From the NCBI GenBank assembly GCA_034670405.1, contig JAXDDX010000034.1, forward strand, positions 3,432,501-3,496,500: a stretch of DNA of 64,000 nucleotides, read 5' to 3'. Every line of letters begins with the position of its first letter. Positions within the stretch are counted from its first letter, which is position 1. Shown here one piece after another: positions 61,263 to 64,000 of this stretch. The notes beneath the pieces were generated by a model, which did no database searches, was not told where the DNA came from, and worked only from the letters and a program-made list of their open reading frames with translations. This DNA comes from Hoplostethus atlanticus. Its lineage: Eukaryota > Chordata > Actinopteri > Trachichthyiformes > Trachichthyidae. The position numbers were made by a program, and so were the translations under genes.

Positions 61263-61420
61263 CTGGAGGACAAAGTTGTAGGTATTGTTGTTGTTGCTTA
61301 CAACTGGGAAGTGGAAGGCATACTGGTGTAGGCCCCTGAGAGGCAGGTTGAAGTGGAGCTGGAGGATGGACTGCAAAGCAATCTGATGTAGGCACAGAGA
61401 GGCAGGTTGAAGTGGAGAAT
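61263..61420 (+). repeat. Duplicated segment, copy 2, right part
   Basis: Continues the duplicate of 56001-56546 after the inserted element, from CTGGAGGACAAAGTTG to GGCAGGTTGAAG. The GTT run is shorter than in copy 1. Confidence 0.9.
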
Positions 61421-61469
61421 GGAAGTCAGCATGCTAGAGGTTCCTGAGCTTGAGGCGAGGCAGCGTTGG

Positions 61470-61632
61470 ATTAGGGTAGCGTAGATGTTATGTTATGTTA
61501 TGTGAGGCAGGGTTAGGTTTAGGGTAGGGTAGGTTTTATGTCATGTGTGGTGAGGTGAGGTGAGGCAGGGTTAGGGTAGGTTTTATGTCATGTGAGGTGT
61601 GGTGAGGTGAGGCAGGGTTATGGTAGGGTGGC
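61470..61632. repeat. Tandem repeat of roughly 50-60 bp
   Basis: Three imperfect units share GAGGCAGGGTTAGG, GGTAGGTTTTATGTCATGTG and GGTGAGGTGAGG. It runs into the end of the coiled-coil ORF. Confidence 0.8.
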
Positions 61633-62298
61633 CTGAGCGCAGCCCGTGCGGTGGGAGCATCTCAGTCTTTTATTCAGCCATGAAAGAATGCGCCTGCACC
61701 TGCTCTTGTGCTTCTTCGGTGCTTCCTCATTAAGGCACTTCTCCTTTTCATCCATTTCACTCTGATCCTCACCCGTCAGTTTGGACTTTACTGCCTCTCT
61801 CCAGTCCTCTGTCATCCTCAGCTCATGCTCCTTGTCCTGGAACCATTGTTCATATTCCTCCTCCACCTGCTCCCTCATCTCCTGCTCCTTATCCTGGAAC
61901 CATTGTTCATATTCCTCCTCCACCTGCTCCCTCATCTCATGCTCCTTGTCCTGGAACCATTGTTCATATTCCTCCTCCACCTGCTCCCTCATCTCATGCT
62001 CCTTGTCCTGGAACCATTGTTCATATTCCTTCTCCACCTGCTCCCTCATCTCATGCTCCTTGTCCTGGAACCATTGTTCATATTCCTTCTCCACCTGCTC
62101 CCTCATCTCATGCTCCTTGTCCTGGAACCTTTGTTCATATTCCTCCTCCACCTGCTCCCTCATCTCATGCTCCTTGTCCTGGAACCATTGTTCATATTCC
62201 TCCTCCACCTGCTCCCTCATCTCATGCTCCTTGTCCTGGAACCATTGTTCATATTCCTCCTCCACCAGCTCCCTCATCTCCTGCTCCTTGTCCTGGAA
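61618..62298 (-). CDS. Repeat-encoded coiled-coil ORF, 5' end cut off by a repeat
   Basis: Minus-strand frame of about 226 codons. Roughly eight copies of the 19-residue unit WFQDKEHEMREQVEEEYEQ are followed by a non-repeat end containing MTEDWREAVKSKLTGEDQS and KHKSRCRRILSWLNKRLRC before the stop. The charged heptad-like pattern predicts a long alpha-helical coiled coil. No ATG fits: the frame runs upstream straight into a dispersed repeat at about 62,297, so the original 5' part has been lost or lies in an unseen exon. The protein is not recognised. It could be a gene fragment, a terminal exon, or only a minisatellite with an open frame. The unit length (57 bp) preserves the frame and the non-repeat tail is also open, which mildly favours past coding. 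Confidence 0.4.
   Translation of the reverse strand, partial: FQDKEQEMRELVEEEYEQWFQDKEHEMREQVEEEYEQWFQDKEHEMREQVEEEYEQRFQDKEHEMREQVEKEYEQWFQDKEHEMREQVEKEYEQWFQDKEHEMREQVEEEYEQWFQDKEHEMREQVEEEYEQWFQDKEQEMREQVEEEYEQWFQDKEHELRMTEDWREAVKSKLTGEDQSEMDEKEKCLNEEAPKKHKSRCRRILSWLNKRLRCSHRTGCAQATLP
61830..62297. repeat. 57-bp minisatellite, about 8 units
   Basis: The phrase AACCATTGTTCATATTCC recurs at 61841, 61898, 61955, 62012, 62069, 62126 (one variant base), 62183 and 62240, an exact 57-bp period. A ninth partial unit breaks at 62,297. Confidence 0.95.
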
Positions 62299-62606
62299 CC
62301 AAATCAAATCAAATCACATTTATTTGTATAGCCCTTAATCACCGTTACAGTCTCTAAGGGCTTCACAGTGCCCAACATGTGAAAATAATAAATGGTTAGT
62401 ACACGACATCCCCCAGCCTTAGACCCTCACAGAGGACAAGGAAAAACTCCCACAAAACCTTATAGGGAAAATTGGGAGAAACCTTGGGAGGGGCTACTCA
62501 GAGAGGGATCCCCCTACCAGGACGGTTGGGCGTGCAATAGATGCCGAGTTTGGGCAAGCAGCGTATACACAATACATAAAAGTTTATTTTGGTGGGACAT
62601 CCAGAT
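62297..62606 (+). repeat. Dispersed teleost repeat (AAATC-headed, GGAAAAACTCCC type)
   Basis: It starts with (AAATC)n and ATTTATTTGTATAGCCC. It continues with AGGACAAGGAAAAACTCCC, then GGGAGAAACCTTGGGAGGGG and AGAGAGGGATCCCCCTACCA. These phrases are widespread in fish genomes as a retroelement-type repeat. The (AAATC)n edge directly joins the last minisatellite unit, so this insertion probably truncated the coiled-coil frame. Confidence 0.75.
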
Positions 62607-62609
62607 CAG

Positions 62610-63377
62610 AGGGGTGTTCCACGAAGCGAGCTTACCACTTATCCAGGCTTATTTCGCTTAGTCTGGCTCATTTTCAGGTTTATTCGGTTCCACAAAGCAA
62701 GCTCAGCATAGTTCAAGCTAAGTTGCTGTGGCAACGGGGCAGGCTAGATATCAGGCTAAACCACAGTTGAAGCTTAATCGGTACTCCCGTAACACTGATC
62801 CGACTGAAATGCAATGATTTTCAAACAAGGTTCCGCCATCCTAATGTTCAACACTATTACCCTAGACCCTACACTATCAGACATAAAATGTAACGTTAAT
62901 AGAAAACAAAAAATATAAAATGATGTAGGCTGTATCGGGGATACGGTCACGGTTCAGAGCGTTGTTAGGCAACCCCATTTAACCATGAGTGTCCAGCGAG
63001 ACCTCAAGTGCCGTATTGCTTTTAGAAAACGGTTACAACTTATAGAAAGAATTATTTGATGACACAATATTATTTTATTTTCTAAATTATTTTTATTTAA
63101 CAAATTCATTGAAATAATAAATTATCTTGAATATATGTCAAGATGTTTCCACGGTTGCTAGGAGACGCATTCACTGTTTCTGTATGGGATTTACAGTCAC
63201 TGTAGAACACGCTTTCAACCGATCAATTTCCAGGACGGAAACAACCGATTTCATAAAAATATAATAAAAGTAAGAACCAGCCCGAACAGCTCAGTCAGTA
63301 GAGCATGAGACTCTCAGTCTTAAGGTTGTGAGTTCGATCCCCATATAGGGTCCAGTACAGTACGATGATTGTAATGT
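62610..63377 (-). mobile_element. PIF/Harbinger-like element, truncated copy C
   Basis: Same orientation as copy B, beginning AGGGGTGTTCCACGAAGCG after CAG at 62607-62609. It matches copy B up to GATGATTGTAATGTA (63,377) and then diverges, so the Myb-like half and the other end are missing. It also lacks about 27 bp near 62,735 that copy B has. The tRNA-like block (63280-63352) is kept. Confidence 0.85.
63280..63352 (+). other. tRNA-like segment inside Harbinger-like copy C
   Basis: Almost identical to the block in copy B, with CCCCATATAGGG at the 3' side, as in copy A. See copies A and B for the folding. Confidence 0.65.
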
Positions 63378-64000
63378 ATGTAACATGCGGTGCACTAGGA
63401 CCCAGAGGTGACAGAAGGGAGATATAAGAAGGGAGGGTGTGCTCGACTCATCCTCTGTCCCTGGTTGTCACTTCCTGCTTGTTGGAAAGCCGCATGGTTG
63501 AACAAACATTTCACTGCTGCTTCAGGCATCAGTTTTCAAGAGTACTATGGTATGTTTCAACCCAAACCTTTCACCTAATGGTTGACCAGGTTAGCATTCT
63601 TTGTAAAACCTTTGTATTCTCCTTGTTTCCATGTGGGTAACTGGTCTCTTTGGCCATTTGTAGGCCTACCTATAGGATATAGCTGCTAGCTGCAGTATTT
63701 GCCTCAGCCCAGAGAGTGATGAGCGATACTGATGAAGCTTGAAAGGTATTGCAACCCTTTTAGTGATCTTAGATTCCTGATGTTTTCTTGTTTTGTACTT
63801 GTTTATTAAAATCATGTCTTTGTAACTTGTAGATGTTAGAGATTCAAGAAGAGACATACAGAGAGCAGAACTTGTGGGCTCTCAGAACAGAGTAAAATGG
63901 TATGCACCTGTTACCACTATATTGCCACTGTATACTTTTAATCTTAATTTATTTAAATCAATGTAAACTGTGACACTAATCATGTTTTCTACAGGTCCAG
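63378..64000. other. Unassigned window end
   Basis: No gene recognised. 63,400-63,550 looks unique and contains a possible donor (ACTATG|GTATGT). A short segment after a TTGTAG acceptor-like site at 63,831 reads MLEIQEETYREQNLWALRTE before a stop. These could be untranslated or small exons of a gene continuing to the right, but support is weak. Confidence 0.25.

Noticed and set aside
61841..62297. CRISPR-like regular array
   Set aside because: Units are contiguous 57-bp tandem copies without unique spacers, and the DNA is clearly vertebrate.

Overview
This window is vertebrate nuclear DNA, almost certainly from a ray-finned (teleost) fish. The genes are split into short exons with GT-AG introns, there are many CA/CT/GATA microsatellites, and the interspersed repeats are typical of teleosts: Tc1, a Penelope-like element with a GIY-YIG domain, tRNA-derived SINEs and PIF/Harbinger-like elements. 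Five genes also match a gene set that lies together on human chromosome 14q11-q12 (REM2, NOP9, TGM1, ABHD4, DAD1). I cannot name the species.

Layout. 1-4.6 kb: a CT-rich minisatellite, then the last coding exon (+) of an RGK-family GTPase, probably rem2. 4.6-10.1 kb: no gene; an inverted-repeat element holding a 45-bp minisatellite. 10.1-14.1 kb: nop9 (-), 11 exons, predicted 616 aa. 14.1-18.5 kb: intergenic. 18.5-33.0 kb: a tgm1-type transglutaminase (+), 13 coding exons, predicted 778 aa, with an intact Cys-His-Asp triad and a Penelope-like fossil in its second coding intron. 33.2-34.0 kb: a damaged Tc1 element. 35.2-39.0 kb: abhd4 (-), 8 exons, predicted 370 aa. 40.25-42.8 kb: dad1 (+), 113 aa. 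43.05-47.2 kb: a two-Ig-domain pIgR-like/CD300-like receptor (+) with one surplus base in its first Ig exon. 47.2-64 kb: no recognised conserved gene; a repeat-rich zone with a LINE fossil, SINEs, three copies of one Harbinger-like family, several foldback elements, a local duplication, and a coiled-coil ORF made of 57-bp repeats.

Exon structures were read by hand from similarity to remembered families plus splice sites. Summed coding lengths are exact multiples of three for nop9, tgm1, abhd4 and dad1, which supports the models. The Ig receptor model sums to 3n+1, which matches its frameshift. The genes do not form one pathway: rem2 (calcium channel regulation), nop9 (small-subunit ribosome biogenesis), tgm1 (protein cross-linking in epithelia), abhd4 (N-acyl phospholipid metabolism), dad1 (N-glycosylation) and the receptor (immune surface) look like a conserved neighbourhood, not an operon-like system.

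I did not find a clearly new biological system. The most unusual material is the 57-63.4 kb repeat cluster. One Harbinger-like family there carries a tRNA-like segment and a Myb-like coding remnant in its interior. One copy has a pre-insertion site preserved in a nearby duplicate, and another sits inside one arm of a long foldback element.
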